Part shown: positions 1 through 8,363 of the stretch, piece after piece | Position numbering within the stretch: position 1 is the stretch's first letter | How the letters are laid out: each line of letters begins with the position of its first letter | NCBI GenBank assembly: GCA_023954375.1 | Contig: JAMLIC010000022.1 | Coordinates: 1 to 64,000, forward strand | DNA: 64,000 bases | Direction of reading: 5' to 3' | Origin: Planctomycetota bacterium | GTDB taxonomy: Bacteria > Planctomycetota > J058 | Notes under the pieces: generated by a model | The model's database searches: none | Seen by the model: only the letters and a program-made list of their open reading frames with translations | What the model was told of the DNA's origin: nothing | Made by a program: the position numbers and the translations under genes

Positions 1-133
1 CCACCGTCCCCCCCGGGACGGCCGCCCCGGCCGCCTCGAAGCGCACGTCGACGTGCGCCGGGTCCTGCGCCGCGGCCGCGCCGGCCCGGGCCGGCAGGAG
101 GAGGAGGGCGACATGGAGGAGCGGTCGTGGCAT
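1..133 (-). CDS. N-terminus of an exported protein (partial, runs off the left edge)
   Basis: An ATG at 133 on the minus strand opens a frame of 44 codons that leaves the window. The first residues (MPRPLLHVALLLLPARAG) form a signal peptide: an early Arg, a hydrophobic leucine/valine core and an Ala-rich cleavage region ending AAAAQ. The mature part begins DPAHVDVRFEAAG and looks beta-rich. Openings like this occur in DsbD-type N-terminal domains, but too little is present to assign a family. It lies on the same strand as the ABC operon upstream, separated from it by about 100 bases, so it could be its last gene or an independent unit. Confidence 0.6.
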   Translation of the reverse strand, partial: MPRPLLHVALLLLPARAGAAAAQDPAHVDVRFEAAGAAVPGGTV

Positions 134-234
134 CCGGGACCTCGCGGGACACACATCTTCCGGCCCCGGCGGGGCCTCGACAAGCCGAACCACCGCCGCG
201 GGGCCGCCATTCCCGGGCGCCCGGTGATCTGGAC

Positions 235-1029
235 TTAGCTGGACGCCGAGGTGTAGTGCCGCAGGGCGTAGCGCCACACGGCGCGGGCGAGGAGGGCGAA
301 GCCCAGGCTCACGCCGCAGGTGGCGAGCAGGAGGCGCGGCTGGAGCTGCCCCCGCAGGGCCATGGCCGGGAACGTGGTGATGAGCCCGACCGGGACGACC
401 CAGGTGAGGATGAAGCGCACGACCCCGCGGTAGTAACCCACGGGCCAGCGGCCGGCGTCGAGGACGCTGCGCAGGAGCACGGACAGGTTGTCCACGCGCA
501 CGAACCAGAACGACGTCGCGACGACGATCGTCCACAGGCCATGGAGGAGCATGAGCCCGGCCACGAGCAGCACGGCCGCGGCGGCCACGTCGCCCCAGCC
601 GGGGAGCGGGTCGAGGCGGCCGGCCGCGACGCCCACGACGACGAGCCCCGACAGCGCGTGCGGCAGCTCGGTGGGCTGGATGCGGTGGATGCTCACGAGG
701 AGCTGGGTGTCGATCGGCTTGAGGAGCGTGTAGTCGAACGTCCCGTCGCGCACCTGCTCGACCACGGCGCGCAGGTTCGGCTCGACCAGCGCGCCGAGGA
801 GCCCCTCGAGCGTGATGAACAGCCCGACGACCAGCAGGGCCTGGTCGCGCGTCCAGCCCTGGACGTCGGCGCGGTACTCGTAGACCACGAGGAGCGGGAT
901 CACGGTCCACGCCACCCAGCCGAACGACATGACCGTCTCGGCGAGGAAGCTCGCCCGGTAGCGCATGGCCAGCATGCCGGCCACGCGCAGCTCGGCCACC
1001 ACCGCCCGCAGGACCGCCGCCGCGCTCAT
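235..1029 (-). CDS. ABC-2 family permease (second of two)
   Basis: This 264-residue inner-membrane protein has about six hydrophobic segments and resembles the ABC-2 type membrane_6 (DUF990) permeases that work in pairs with one ATPase. A conserved-looking stretch near residue 95 (GTFDYTLLKPID) is typical of that family and recurs in related form in the upstream permease. The ATG at 1029 overlaps the stop of the upstream permease as ATGA, so translation is probably coupled. A much longer open frame continues upstream but only shadows the neighbouring gene. With 1026-1844 and 1841-2821 it should form an exporter of unknown substrate, possibly a drug, lipid or polysaccharide. Confidence 0.85.
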   Translation of the reverse strand: MSAAAVLRAVVAELRVAGMLAMRYRASFLAETVMSFGWVAWTVIPLLVVYEYRADVQGWTRDQALLVVGLFITLEGLLGALVEPNLRAVVEQVRDGTFDYTLLKPIDTQLLVSIHRIQPTELPHALSGLVVVGVAAGRLDPLPGWGDVAAAAVLLVAGLMLLHGLWTIVVATSFWFVRVDNLSVLLRSVLDAGRWPVGYYRGVVRFILTWVVPVGLITTFPAMALRGQLQPRLLLATCGVSLGFALLARAVWRYALRHYTSASS

Positions 1030-1844
1030 GCGCCGTAGGCCTCGTAGCGGCGCACGCCCCGGCGCCAGAGGACGCGCGCCAGGAGGCCCACCGCGAGGAC
1101 CCAGGCGACCTGGAGCCCGAGCCCGCCCGCGGCGTCCCAGCCGGTGAGCGCGCCCGTGAGCACCTCGACCGGGATCCCGAGCGTCGCGCGGAAGGGGAGC
1201 ACCTGCACGACGGCGCGCGCGACCGGCGGCATGAGCTCGAGCGGGAACAGGTAGCCCGAGAGGAGCGCCCACAGGCCGAACCAGACCATGTAGAGGCCCA
1301 TGGTCTGCTCGAGGCGGAAGGCCAGGCAGCCGAAGCACACCTGGATGGCGACGTTGAGCAGCCACCCGAGGCCGATCGCCACCGCCGCCAGCGAGAGCTG
1401 CACGGGCGAGAGCGGCAGGGGCATGTCGGGCCGCCACCAGATGAGCAGCGCCACCAGCGGCACGAGGACCGCCGCCCGCAGCGGCTTCTCGGCCAGGCTC
1501 TCGGCGGAGAGGAACAGGAGCGGGTTGAGCGGCTTGAGGAGCGCGGGCGAGAGGCTGCCCGTGCGGATGAGCTGGTTGATCTCCCAGACGACCCACGAGC
1601 CGGTGAGCTGGCGGCAGGCGAGGGTGGCCGTGAAGTAGGCGGCGAACGCGGGCTGGTCGAAGCGGCCGATGTCGCCCGCCTCGGCCACGCGGTCCCACAC
1701 GAGCATCATGATGATCGGCAGGGTCCCGGTGAGGAACCAGATCACGATCTCGGCCCGGTAGGCGACCATGTCGGCCCAGCTGACCCGGAGCAGGTCCGGG
1801 AAGGCCCCGACGGCGTGGCGGACGGTCCCGAGCGGCGCGCTCAC
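1026..1844 (-). CDS. ABC-2 family permease (first of two)
   Basis: This is a 272-residue polytopic membrane protein of the same ABC-2/DUF990 type as its downstream neighbour. A helix near residue 30 (EIVIWFLTGTLPIIMMLVW) is followed by the LIRTGSLSPALLKPLNP loop, which corresponds to the GTFDYTLLKPID loop of the second permease. The GTG start at 1844 overlaps the ATPase stop as GTGA, which fixes the start and indicates translational coupling. The two permeases probably form a heterodimer powered by the ATPase. The substrate cannot be inferred. Confidence 0.85.
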   Translation of the reverse strand: MSAPLGTVRHAVGAFPDLLRVSWADMVAYRAEIVIWFLTGTLPIIMMLVWDRVAEAGDIGRFDQPAFAAYFTATLACRQLTGSWVVWEINQLIRTGSLSPALLKPLNPLLFLSAESLAEKPLRAAVLVPLVALLIWWRPDMPLPLSPVQLSLAAVAIGLGWLLNVAIQVCFGCLAFRLEQTMGLYMVWFGLWALLSGYLFPLELMPPVARAVVQVLPFRATLGIPVEVLTGALTGWDAAGGLGLQVAWVLAVGLLARVLWRRGVRRYEAYGA

Positions 1845-2821
1845 GCCGCGGGCTCCTGCTCGGCGAAGAGCCGCGCGATCACGTCCTCGAGCGGCGGCTC
1901 CTCGACGGCGAGGTCCTGGATGGGCAGGGCGCGCAGGGCCTGGTCGACGGCCGCCTTCACGTCGGCCGCCGGGACCGTGGCCACGAGCTTGCCGTCGTCG
2001 GTCCGCTGGAAGCGGTCGGCGAGCGCGAGCTCCTCGGGCGTGGGCTCGCGCACCGGCGCCACGACCACGCGCCGGTCGGTGCCGTGCCTGCGCACGAGGT
2101 CGACGAGCGCGCCGTCGAAGCGCAGCCGCCCGGCGGCGATCACGATCACCCGCGGGCAGAGGGCCGCGATGTCGGCCATGTAGTGGCTCGTGAGCAGGAT
2201 CGTCGCGCCGGTGCGGCGGTTCCACTCCTCGACGAAGCGGCGCACGACCACCTGCATGCGCACGTCGAGCCCGATCGTCGGCTCGTCGAGGAACAGCACC
2301 TCCGGCCGGTGGAGCAGCGCCGCGACCAGCTCGCACTTCATGCGCTCGCCGAGCGACAGGTTCCGCACGGGGCGGTCGAGGAGGCCGCGCAGCTCGAGGA
2401 GCTCCGTCAGCTCGTCGACCGTGCGGCGCGCCTCGTCGCGCGCCACGCCGAAGAGCGCGCGGTTGAGCTCGAACGTCTCACGCGCCGGCAGGTCCCACAG
2501 GAGCTGCTGCTTCTGCCCCATGACCAGCGTGATCCGCGCCAGGTAGCCCGGCAGGCGGTCGCACGGCCGATGGCCCAGGACCTCGACCTCTCCGGACGTC
2601 GGCACGAGGAGACCGGAGAGCATCTTGAGGGTGGTCGTCTTGCCCGCGCCGTTCGGGCCGAGGAAGCCCACGCGCTCGCCGGGCGCGATCGTGAAGGAGA
2701 CGCCCTCGACGGCCTTGACCGTCTCGTACTCGCGCCGCACCAGCGACCTGATGGAGCCGAGCAGGCCGGGCGCCTTCTTCGGAGTGCGGTAGTGCTTGGT
2801 GAGCCCCGCGACGCGGATCAT
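1841..2821 (-). CDS. ABC transporter ATP-binding protein
   Basis: This is a 326-residue ABC ATPase and the first gene of the exporter operon. Walker A is GPNGAGKT (residues 55-62), the signature is NLSLGERMK, and Walker B plus catalytic Glu is VLFLDEPTIGLD, followed by the H-loop in LLTSHYMAD. The first 45 residues hold an insertion between the first strand and Walker A (APGLLGSIRSLVRREYETV), as in NatA/YhaQ-type and viologen/daunorubicin-type exporters. The last ~80 residues are a C-terminal extension. The ATG at 2821 was chosen because the family motif begins MIRVAGLTKHY; the longer upstream frame lacks family similarity. A TAGGAT -10-like element lies 10 bases upstream. Confidence 0.93.
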   Translation of the reverse strand: MIRVAGLTKHYRTPKKAPGLLGSIRSLVRREYETVKAVEGVSFTIAPGERVGFLGPNGAGKTTTLKMLSGLLVPTSGEVEVLGHRPCDRLPGYLARITLVMGQKQQLLWDLPARETFELNRALFGVARDEARRTVDELTELLELRGLLDRPVRNLSLGERMKCELVAALLHRPEVLFLDEPTIGLDVRMQVVVRRFVEEWNRRTGATILLTSHYMADIAALCPRVIVIAAGRLRFDGALVDLVRRHGTDRRVVVAPVREPTPEELALADRFQRTDDGKLVATVPAADVKAAVDQALRALPIQDLAVEEPPLEDVIARLFAEQEPAA

Positions 2822-2831
2822 GAGGGCCGGG

Positions 2832-2837
2832 ATCCTA
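2832..2837 (-). promoter_or_regulatory. Candidate -10 element for the ABC exporter operon
   Basis: TAGGAT on the minus strand ends 10 bases before the ATG at 2821. No convincing -35 and no Shine-Dalgarno are visible between it and the start. Initiation about 7 bases downstream would give a leader of only a few nucleotides. Confidence 0.4.
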
Positions 2838-3020
2838 CCGCGCGGGCGGCCACCCTGACCGGACGGGCCGGCGGCGCTCCACCTCGACGCGCTGGCCGCG
2901 GCCGCGCGAGACGCGATCACGCGCGACCTCCTCGGGTCCGCGCGAACCGCTCGGCGTGCCACTTCCGCGCTCGTCGCGACCGGCGCCGTCCGCCGACCTG
3001 ATCGGCTGCGCGCCGGCCCG

Positions 3021-3042
3021 AGCGCTCCGCGCGGGTAGCTCC
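3021..3042. repeat. 22-base intergenic repeat, copy 1
   Basis: These 22 bases are identical to 24805-24826. The sequence contains GCGCTCCGCGCGGGTAGCTC. Both copies lie in divergent intergenic regions with a minus-strand gene on the left and a plus-strand gene on the right, and both are in the same orientation. Confidence 0.7.
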
Positions 3043-3083
3043 TCGTGCCGCTCCCGCACACGTCTCGGGCCGGTGAACCGCGC

Positions 3084-3170
3084 GTAACTCCTGAGCCAGG
3101 ACGGCCACGCGCAGCCGCGCCCGCGCGAAGCCGCTTCGTAGCCCTGCGAACGCCGCGGCGGTAACTCCTG
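3084..3170. repeat. GTAACTCCTG short repeats
   Basis: GTAACTCCTG occurs at 3084-3093 and again at 3161-3170, each preceded by a CG-rich run. The related GTAGCTCCTC lies at 3035-3044 inside the 22-base repeat. On the minus strand all read AGGAGYTAC followed by CGC-rich sequence, suggesting degenerate copies of one element. Confidence 0.4.
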
Positions 3171-3224
3171 CGAGTCCAGTCAGGCATCCGACTTGCTCTC
3201 GCCGGGCTACCCTGGGGCGTCGCC

Positions 3225-4853
3225 ATGGCCTACGACCCCGACGGCAAGAGCGAGCACTTCGCCCGCTGGCTCGTGCGCCTGCGCTGGCGAGGGATCGTCC
3301 TCGCGGCGGTCGTCCTGGTCCTCCTCAGCGCGGGCACCGGCCTCGTCCGCAGCCCGTGGCTGTGCGCGCTCGTGCTGGGGATCCTCGCCGCCGCCAACCT
3401 GGCCCTCGATCACCAGCTCCGCCGCGGCAACGTGAGCGACTCGTCGCTCTTCGGCCAGCTCGGGCTCGACGTGGCGGCGATCACGGTCGCCCTCCACCTC
3501 ATGGGCGGCGTCGAGAACCCCTTCCAGGTCTACTACGTGTTCCCGACGATCATCTCCGGGATCGTCCTCCCGCGCTCGGCGGCCTACGGCGTCGCGGGCC
3601 TGGCCAGCGCCCTCTACCTGGCCATGGGCCTGCTCGAGTACGCCGGCGTCCTGCCCCACCACGACGTGGGGCCGCTCCCCTTCTGGCGGGCGACCCCGGC
3701 CGGCCAGGGGCCGGACCAGTTCGAGGACGCGGGCTACCTCCTCGGCGCCGCCTGCGTGCTCCTCTCGACGCTCCTCGTTGCCACCTACCTGACGACGCAG
3801 GTCGCCGAGCGGCTCCGCGCCCAGGAGCACGAGCTCGCGGCGTCGCGCGACCGCATCGAGGCGGTCCTGCGGGCGCTCGGCGAGGGGGTCGCGTTCTTCG
3901 ACCATGACGGCCGGCTCGTGCTCGCCAACGCCGCCTTCGACCGGCTGGTCCCGGCGACCGCCGGGTTGCGCCTCCTCGAGCGCGCCCCGGCCGCGCTGCG
4001 CCCGCCGCTCACGGAGGCGCTCGGACGGCTCGCCGCCGGGGCGCGGCACGAGACGTTCGAGGCGGCCGCTGACGGGCGCGTCCTCGCCTGCGGCCTTTCG
4101 CGCGCGCCGGGCGGCGTGGCCTGGGTGGTCGAGGACGTGACCGACCGCCGCGAGGCGCAGGCCCGGGCCGAGACCGAGCGCCGCCTCATGGACCTGGGCG
4201 TCCTGGCGGCCGGCCTGGCGCACGAGGTCCTGAACCCCCTCGCGTCCGTCGCCTCGAGCGTCCAGCTCGCGCAGGAGGCCGCCGGCGGCGCCGAGCCGGT
4301 CGACGCCCCGCTGCGGCAGGCCCGGCGACGGATCGCCCAGCTGGCCGAGGTCGTGCGGAGCGTCGCCGACCTGGCGCGCCCGCCGGCCGCCCGGGGGGCG
4401 CCCTCGCCCCTCCTGGAGGTCTGCCGGCAGGCGATCGAGCAGGCCAGGGAGGAGCGGCCCGGCGCGGCGGAGATCGCCCTCGACGCGCCGGCGGGCGGTC
4501 CGACCGTCGTCATGGCCGACGGCGCCATGAGCACGGCGCTCAAGAACCTGCTCACCAACGCGATCGACGCCACCGACGGCGAGGGCCCGGTGACCCTGCG
4601 CGTCCGCGCCGAGCCGGACGCGGCCGTGGTGGAGGTCGAGGACGGCGGCCCCGGCCTCGGCGCCGAGCCCGCCGCGCGCCTGTTCGTCCCCTTCTTCACG
4701 ACCAAGCCGCCGAGCCGCGGCACCGGGCTCGGCCTGCCGATCGCGCGCAGCATCGTGCGCGAGCACGGGGGCGAGATCGCGGTCGACTCCGCGCCGGGGC
4801 GCGGGACCCGCGTGACCGTGCGCCTCCCCCGGCAGGAGGAGGACGCCGCGTGA
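3225..4853 (+). CDS. Membrane-bound PAS sensor histidine kinase, NtrB/ZraS-like
   Basis: This 542-residue sensor has about six N-terminal membrane helices (residues 20-190), a short coiled region, a PAS-like domain (about 205-315) and a kinase core. The phosphoacceptor is His333 in GLAHEVLNPLAS. The N box reads NLLTNAIDAT, G1 is EDGGPGLG, the F box is PFFTTKPP and G2 is GTGLGLPIARS. A dimerisation box of the HExxNPL type followed by a compact HATPase domain is typical of kinases paired with sigma-54 activators, and its stop overlaps the start of exactly such a regulator (GTGA at 4850-4853). The ATG at 3225 lies 11 bases after TACCCT, a possible -10. The signal sensed is unknown. Confidence 0.92.
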   Translation: MAYDPDGKSEHFARWLVRLRWRGIVLAAVVLVLLSAGTGLVRSPWLCALVLGILAAANLALDHQLRRGNVSDSSLFGQLGLDVAAITVALHLMGGVENPFQVYYVFPTIISGIVLPRSAAYGVAGLASALYLAMGLLEYAGVLPHHDVGPLPFWRATPAGQGPDQFEDAGYLLGAACVLLSTLLVATYLTTQVAERLRAQEHELAASRDRIEAVLRALGEGVAFFDHDGRLVLANAAFDRLVPATAGLRLLERAPAALRPPLTEALGRLAAGARHETFEAAADGRVLACGLSRAPGGVAWVVEDVTDRREAQARAETERRLMDLGVLAAGLAHEVLNPLASVASSVQLAQEAAGGAEPVDAPLRQARRRIAQLAEVVRSVADLARPPAARGAPSPLLEVCRQAIEQAREERPGAAEIALDAPAGGPTVVMADGAMSTALKNLLTNAIDATDGEGPVTLRVRAEPDAAVVEVEDGGPGLGAEPAARLFVPFFTTKPPSRGTGLGLPIARSIVREHGGEIAVDSAPGRGTRVTVRLPRQEEDAA

Positions 4854-6196
4854 CCGCCGCCCGCGTGCTGGTCGTCGACGACGAGGAGGACCTCCGGGCG
4901 AACCTGGCCCGCTTCCTCGCCCTCCGCGGCTTCGAGGTCGAGCAGGTGGCCGGCGCCCGGGCGGCGATCGCCCGGCTCGCCGACGCCGAGGCGCCGGCGC
5001 TCGACCTCGCCCTCATCGACCTGCGCCTCCCCGACGGCTCGGGGCTCGACGTCCTCGAGCAGGTGACCGCCGGCGCGCTCCCGGTGCAGGTCGTCCTCAT
5101 GACGGCCTACGCCAGCGTCGACACGGCCGTCGCCGCCCTGCGGCGGGGCGCGCGCGACTACCTGCTCAAGCCGTTCGACCTCGCGGCCGTGGCCGCCCGC
5201 CTAACGGCCCTGGCGGCGGCCAGCCGCCCCGAGGCCGCCGGCGGCTTCGACGAGCGCTTCCCCGGCCTCGTCGCCCGGAGCGAGGCCATGCGCCACCTGC
5301 TCCGCCTGGCCTCCGAGGCGGCGAAGAGCCACTTCACGCTCCTCATCACGGGCGAGAGCGGCGTCGGCAAGGAGGTGCTCGCGCGCGCCGTGCACGACCG
5401 CAGCCCGCGCGTCGCCGAGCCGTTCGTGGCCGTGAACTGCGGCGCGCTGCCGCAGGCGCTCGTCGAGAGCGAGCTGTTCGGCCACGAGCGCGGCGCCTTC
5501 TCCGGGGCCACCGCCGCCAAGCGGGGCCTGTTCGAGGTGGCCAGCGGCGGGACGCTGTTCCTGGACGAGGTGGGGGAGCTCGATCAGGCGGCCCAGGTCA
5601 AGCTCCTGCGCGCGGTCGAGCTCAAGGAGGTCCGCCGCGTCGGCGGCACCGAGAGCCGCCGCGTCGACGTGCGGATCGTCGCCGCCACCAACCGCGACCT
5701 GCGCGCGCTCGTGGCCGAGCGCCGCTTCCGCGAGGACCTCTACTACCGCCTGTCCGTGTTCGAGCTGTGGGTGCCGCCGCTGCGCGAGCGGCGCGAGGAC
5801 GTCGTCCCCCTGTTCGAGCACTTCCTGTCCCGCCACGCCGCCGCCCTCGGACGGCCGGCGCCCGCCCCGTCACCGGAGGCGGTGGCGCGCATCGAGGCCT
5901 ACGGCTGGCCCGGGAACGTCCGCGAGCTGGAGAACGTCGCCGCGCGCGGCGCCGTCCTCGCCGTCGATGGCGTCGTCGGGCCCGAGCACCTGCGCCTCCC
6001 CACAGGCGGCGCCGCCGCGGCCGCGCTCGAGCTGGCCGGCGAGGTCGAGGACCTGCGCGCCGCGCGCGCCGCCTTCGAGCGCGCCCACATCCGCCGCGTG
6101 CTCGAGCGCCACGGCGGGAACAAGCCGCGCGCCGCCGAGGCGCTGGGGATCGACCTGAGCTCGCTCTACCGGAAGCTGGAGCGGCCCGAGGCGTGA
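4850..6196 (+). CDS. Sigma-54-dependent NtrC-family response regulator
   Basis: This 448-residue regulator has a receiver domain (1-120; acidic pair Asp10/Asp11, phosphoacceptor Asp57, Lys in DYLLKPFD), a sigma-54 AAA+ domain (about 140-370) and a Fis-type helix-turn-helix at the C-terminus (NKPRAAEALGIDLSSLYRKL). Walker A is GESGVGKE and Walker B is GGTLFLDEVGE. The sigma-54-contacting loop reads GAFSGA rather than GAFTGA, a conservative Thr-to-Ser change. The arginine-rich sensor region follows as DVRIVAATNRDL. The GTG start overlaps the kinase stop, so the pair is one operon. It should activate sigma-54 promoters after phosphorylation; no such target promoter is obvious nearby. Confidence 0.95.
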   Translation: MTAARVLVVDDEEDLRANLARFLALRGFEVEQVAGARAAIARLADAEAPALDLALIDLRLPDGSGLDVLEQVTAGALPVQVVLMTAYASVDTAVAALRRGARDYLLKPFDLAAVAARLTALAAASRPEAAGGFDERFPGLVARSEAMRHLLRLASEAAKSHFTLLITGESGVGKEVLARAVHDRSPRVAEPFVAVNCGALPQALVESELFGHERGAFSGATAAKRGLFEVASGGTLFLDEVGELDQAAQVKLLRAVELKEVRRVGGTESRRVDVRIVAATNRDLRALVAERRFREDLYYRLSVFELWVPPLRERREDVVPLFEHFLSRHAAALGRPAPAPSPEAVARIEAYGWPGNVRELENVAARGAVLAVDGVVGPEHLRLPTGGAAAAALELAGEVEDLRAARAAFERAHIRRVLERHGGNKPRAAEALGIDLSSLYRKLERPEA

Positions 6197-6211
6197 TCGA
6201 GGCCTGACCGT

Positions 6212-6973
6212 TCACATGATGATCGTGATCCGCGTGGCGGCGACGGCCTCCTCGCCGTGCTCGCCGGTCACCAGGCCGACCCCGACCTGGAGGGCGATCG
6301 AGGCGAAGTGGAGGCTCACCTGCGGGAGGATCAGCGCCTCGGGCCACGAGCGCCCGACCTCCCAGGTCACGTTGTGCTCGATCCCCAGCACGAGCCACTC
6401 GGTCACGTCGAAGAAGAGGGTTGGGTTGAGCAGGAGCTCGACGTCGTCGCCGCGGTGGTCCGTCCGGACCCCCGCCATGACCATCGCGCTCCAGCGGGCG
6501 TCGAAGCGGACCGCCGTCAGGTGCAGGGCGGACAGCTCGCACAGGCGGTCGTCGAGGCGCCACTCGGCGATGAGCTGGAACCCGTGGACGAGGCGCTCGG
6601 GGACGAGCACGCCGAAGGTCCCCTGCAGCGCCACCTTCACGGCCGCGAGCTCGCGGTCGAGCATCGGCAGCTCGAGCTCGACGGCGTAGCCGTCGAGGAA
6701 GGCGTACTCGAGCTCGGGCGCCCAGGCCACCGGCCTCCCGTCGTGCCGCAGGCGGATCTCGGTCAGCGTGTTGACCTCGAGCTCTCCCCGGCGCGCGGCC
6801 AGCGGCCGGACGAGGTCGAAGAGGAGCGGCTCGTGGACCTCGGGCGCGTCGTGGAAGCGCCCCGTCCCGGCGCCGGAGCCCGAGGCCCCGTCGCCCTCCT
6901 TCGCGCCGGCGGGTGCCCCCCCCAGCGCGACGAGCATCAGCACCCAGCCCGCGACCCCCCGCCACCTGCTCAC
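6212..6973 (-). CDS. Exported protein, probable outer-membrane barrel or solute-binding hypothetical
   Basis: This 253-residue protein has a signal peptide (SRWRGVAGWVLMLVALGG, cleavage near AGA-KEG). The mature part alternates short amphipathic strands (for example YAVELELPMLD, VELLLNPTLFF, SIALQVGVGLV), and strands continue to the hydrophobic C-terminus TRITIIM, a pattern seen in outer-membrane beta-barrels. I do not recognise the family. The GTG at 6973 was chosen because the signal peptide starts there. It converges with the response regulator, leaving only 15 bases between stops. A large imperfect hairpin sits upstream of it. Confidence 0.65.
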   Translation of the reverse strand: MSRWRGVAGWVLMLVALGGAPAGAKEGDGASGSGAGTGRFHDAPEVHEPLLFDLVRPLAARRGELEVNTLTEIRLRHDGRPVAWAPELEYAFLDGYAVELELPMLDRELAAVKVALQGTFGVLVPERLVHGFQLIAEWRLDDRLCELSALHLTAVRFDARWSAMVMAGVRTDHRGDDVELLLNPTLFFDVTEWLVLGIEHNVTWEVGRSWPEALILPQVSLHFASIALQVGVGLVTGEHGEEAVAATRITIIM

Positions 6974-6985
6974 GTGCGCCTCCCG

Positions 6986-7063
6986 GCGGCGCCGTAAGCA
7001 GGGGGAGTGCCATGACGTAACCCGTTGGCTGTCCTGCGTCTCGCCTCCCCCTGGCTGCGCCGC
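6986..7063 (-). terminator. Large imperfect hairpin between the DUF1501 gene and the exported-protein gene
   Basis: CAGGGGGAG (6999-7007) pairs with CTCCCCCTG (7045-7053), and GCGGCGC (6986-6992) pairs with GCGCCGC (7057-7063), giving a nested two-part stem. No T-run follows. It could end the DUF1501 transcript or fold in the leader of the next gene. Confidence 0.4.
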
Positions 7064-7094
7064 TGCGAGCGGGTTCGCAGCCGCGCCAGCAGCC

Positions 7095-8324
7095 TCAGGC
7101 CAGGAGGCGCGCGAGCGGCCGCCCCTCGACGAGCCGCACCGGGCGACCCTGCGGCGTGAAGAGCTCGCGGTCCCCGTCGATCCCGAGGACCCGGTAGAGC
7201 GTCGCGAAGACCTCGGGCGGGGTCACGGGGTCGGCGGGCGGGCGCTCGCCCTCGGGGTCGGTCGACCCGATCACCACGCCCGGCCGCAGCCCGCGACCGG
7301 CGAGCAGCATGGAGAAGCCGCGCGTCCAGTGGTCGCGCCCGTCGAGCGGGTTCACCCGGGGCGTGCGGCCGAACTCGCCCGCGACGACGACCACCACCCG
7401 CCGCAGCAGGTCGCGGGCCTCCAGGTCGTCGAGGAGCGCCGCGAGCCCCCGGTCGAGGACGTCGGCGAGCCGGGCGTGCAGGGTGAAGTTGTCGACGTGC
7501 GTGTCCCAGCCGGCGAGGGTCACCTCGACGGCAGGCACCCCCGCCTCGACCAGGCGGCGTGCGACCAGGCAGCCGCGGCCGAACGGCGTGTCGCCGTACT
7601 CCTCGCGCGCGGCGGCCGGCTCGCCCGCGAGCGAGAAGGCGGCGAGCTGGGGCGAGTCCATCATGGCGCGCGCGCTGTGCGTCAGCTCGGCGTGCCGCGG
7701 CGCGCGGCCGCGCCGCGGCCGCCCCGCGGCGAAGCCCGCGCCGAGCCGCTCGAGCGCGGCCAGCCGCGCGTCGAGGCGGGCGAGGCCCACGGGCGACGTC
7801 AGGTCCTGGAGGGGCGCGGCCGGGTCCCCCATGGCGAACGCGTCCCAGCGCGCCCCGAGGAGGCCGCCGCGCGGCGGCTCCTGGGCGAGGACGGCCACGT
7901 GGGGCGGCACGACCAGGCCCGCCGGGGCGAGGTCGTGCGCGGCCACGGCGGTCAGCGCCGGGTGGCTCACGGTCGGCGACATGGGCTGCCCGGTGCGCAG
8001 GAGGTAGGTCCCGCGCTGGTGCTCGCCCTCGGTGGTCACGAGCGAGCGGATGAGCGCCAGCCGGTGCATGCGCTCGGCCAGCCGGGGGTAGCCGGCCGCC
8101 ACCTGCACGCCGGGGACGGACGTCGCGATCGCGCGCGTCGGCCCGCCGATGCGGCCGCCGGGGTGGGGGTCGAACGTCTCGAGCTGGCTCGGCCCGCCCG
8201 CCAGCCACACGACGATGATCGCCGGCCCCGGCCCGACCGCCGGCTCGTCCTCGGCGCGGCCGAGCGCGCCGCCGGCGACGGTCGCGGCGGCCAGGCGCAG
8301 GAGGTCACGGCGCGTCAGGGGCAT
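7095..8324 (-). CDS. DUF1501 domain protein, Tat-exported
   Basis: This 409-residue protein begins with a twin-arginine signal (TRRDLLRLAAATVAGGAL) and continues with the sulfatase-like fold of DUF1501: VVWLAGGPSQLETFDPHP near residue 40, the internal VTLAGWDTHVDNF motif and GEFGRTPRVN near residue 300, the last resembling the metal or substrate site seen across the family. DUF1501 proteins are abundant in planctomycetes, usually next to large DUF1549/DUF1553 cytochrome-type proteins, but no such partner is adjacent here. Length is close to the family norm. It follows the kinase and FHA genes on the same strand (40-base gap), so it is probably co-transcribed with them. The biochemical role of the family is not established. 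Confidence 0.9.
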   Translation of the reverse strand: MPLTRRDLLRLAAATVAGGALGRAEDEPAVGPGPAIIVVWLAGGPSQLETFDPHPGGRIGGPTRAIATSVPGVQVAAGYPRLAERMHRLALIRSLVTTEGEHQRGTYLLRTGQPMSPTVSHPALTAVAAHDLAPAGLVVPPHVAVLAQEPPRGGLLGARWDAFAMGDPAAPLQDLTSPVGLARLDARLAALERLGAGFAAGRPRRGRAPRHAELTHSARAMMDSPQLAAFSLAGEPAAAREEYGDTPFGRGCLVARRLVEAGVPAVEVTLAGWDTHVDNFTLHARLADVLDRGLAALLDDLEARDLLRRVVVVVAGEFGRTPRVNPLDGRDHWTRGFSMLLAGRGLRPGVVIGSTDPEGERPPADPVTPPEVFATLYRVLGIDGDRELFTPQGRPVRLVEGRPLARLLA

Positions 8325-8363
8325 GGAGGGGTCTACCGGCGAGGGGGAGGGCGGGTTTCCCGG

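Larger units (their letters stand above)
2838..3207. other. Divergent intergenic region between the ABC operon and the histidine kinase
   Basis: About 370 bases contain no credible gene; the short frames present are rich in Arg, Gly and Pro and lack a ribosome site. The stretch holds one copy of a 22-base repeat (3021-3042) and two copies of GTAACTCCTG (3084-3093, 3161-3170). It must carry the promoters of both flanking units. Confidence 0.6.
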
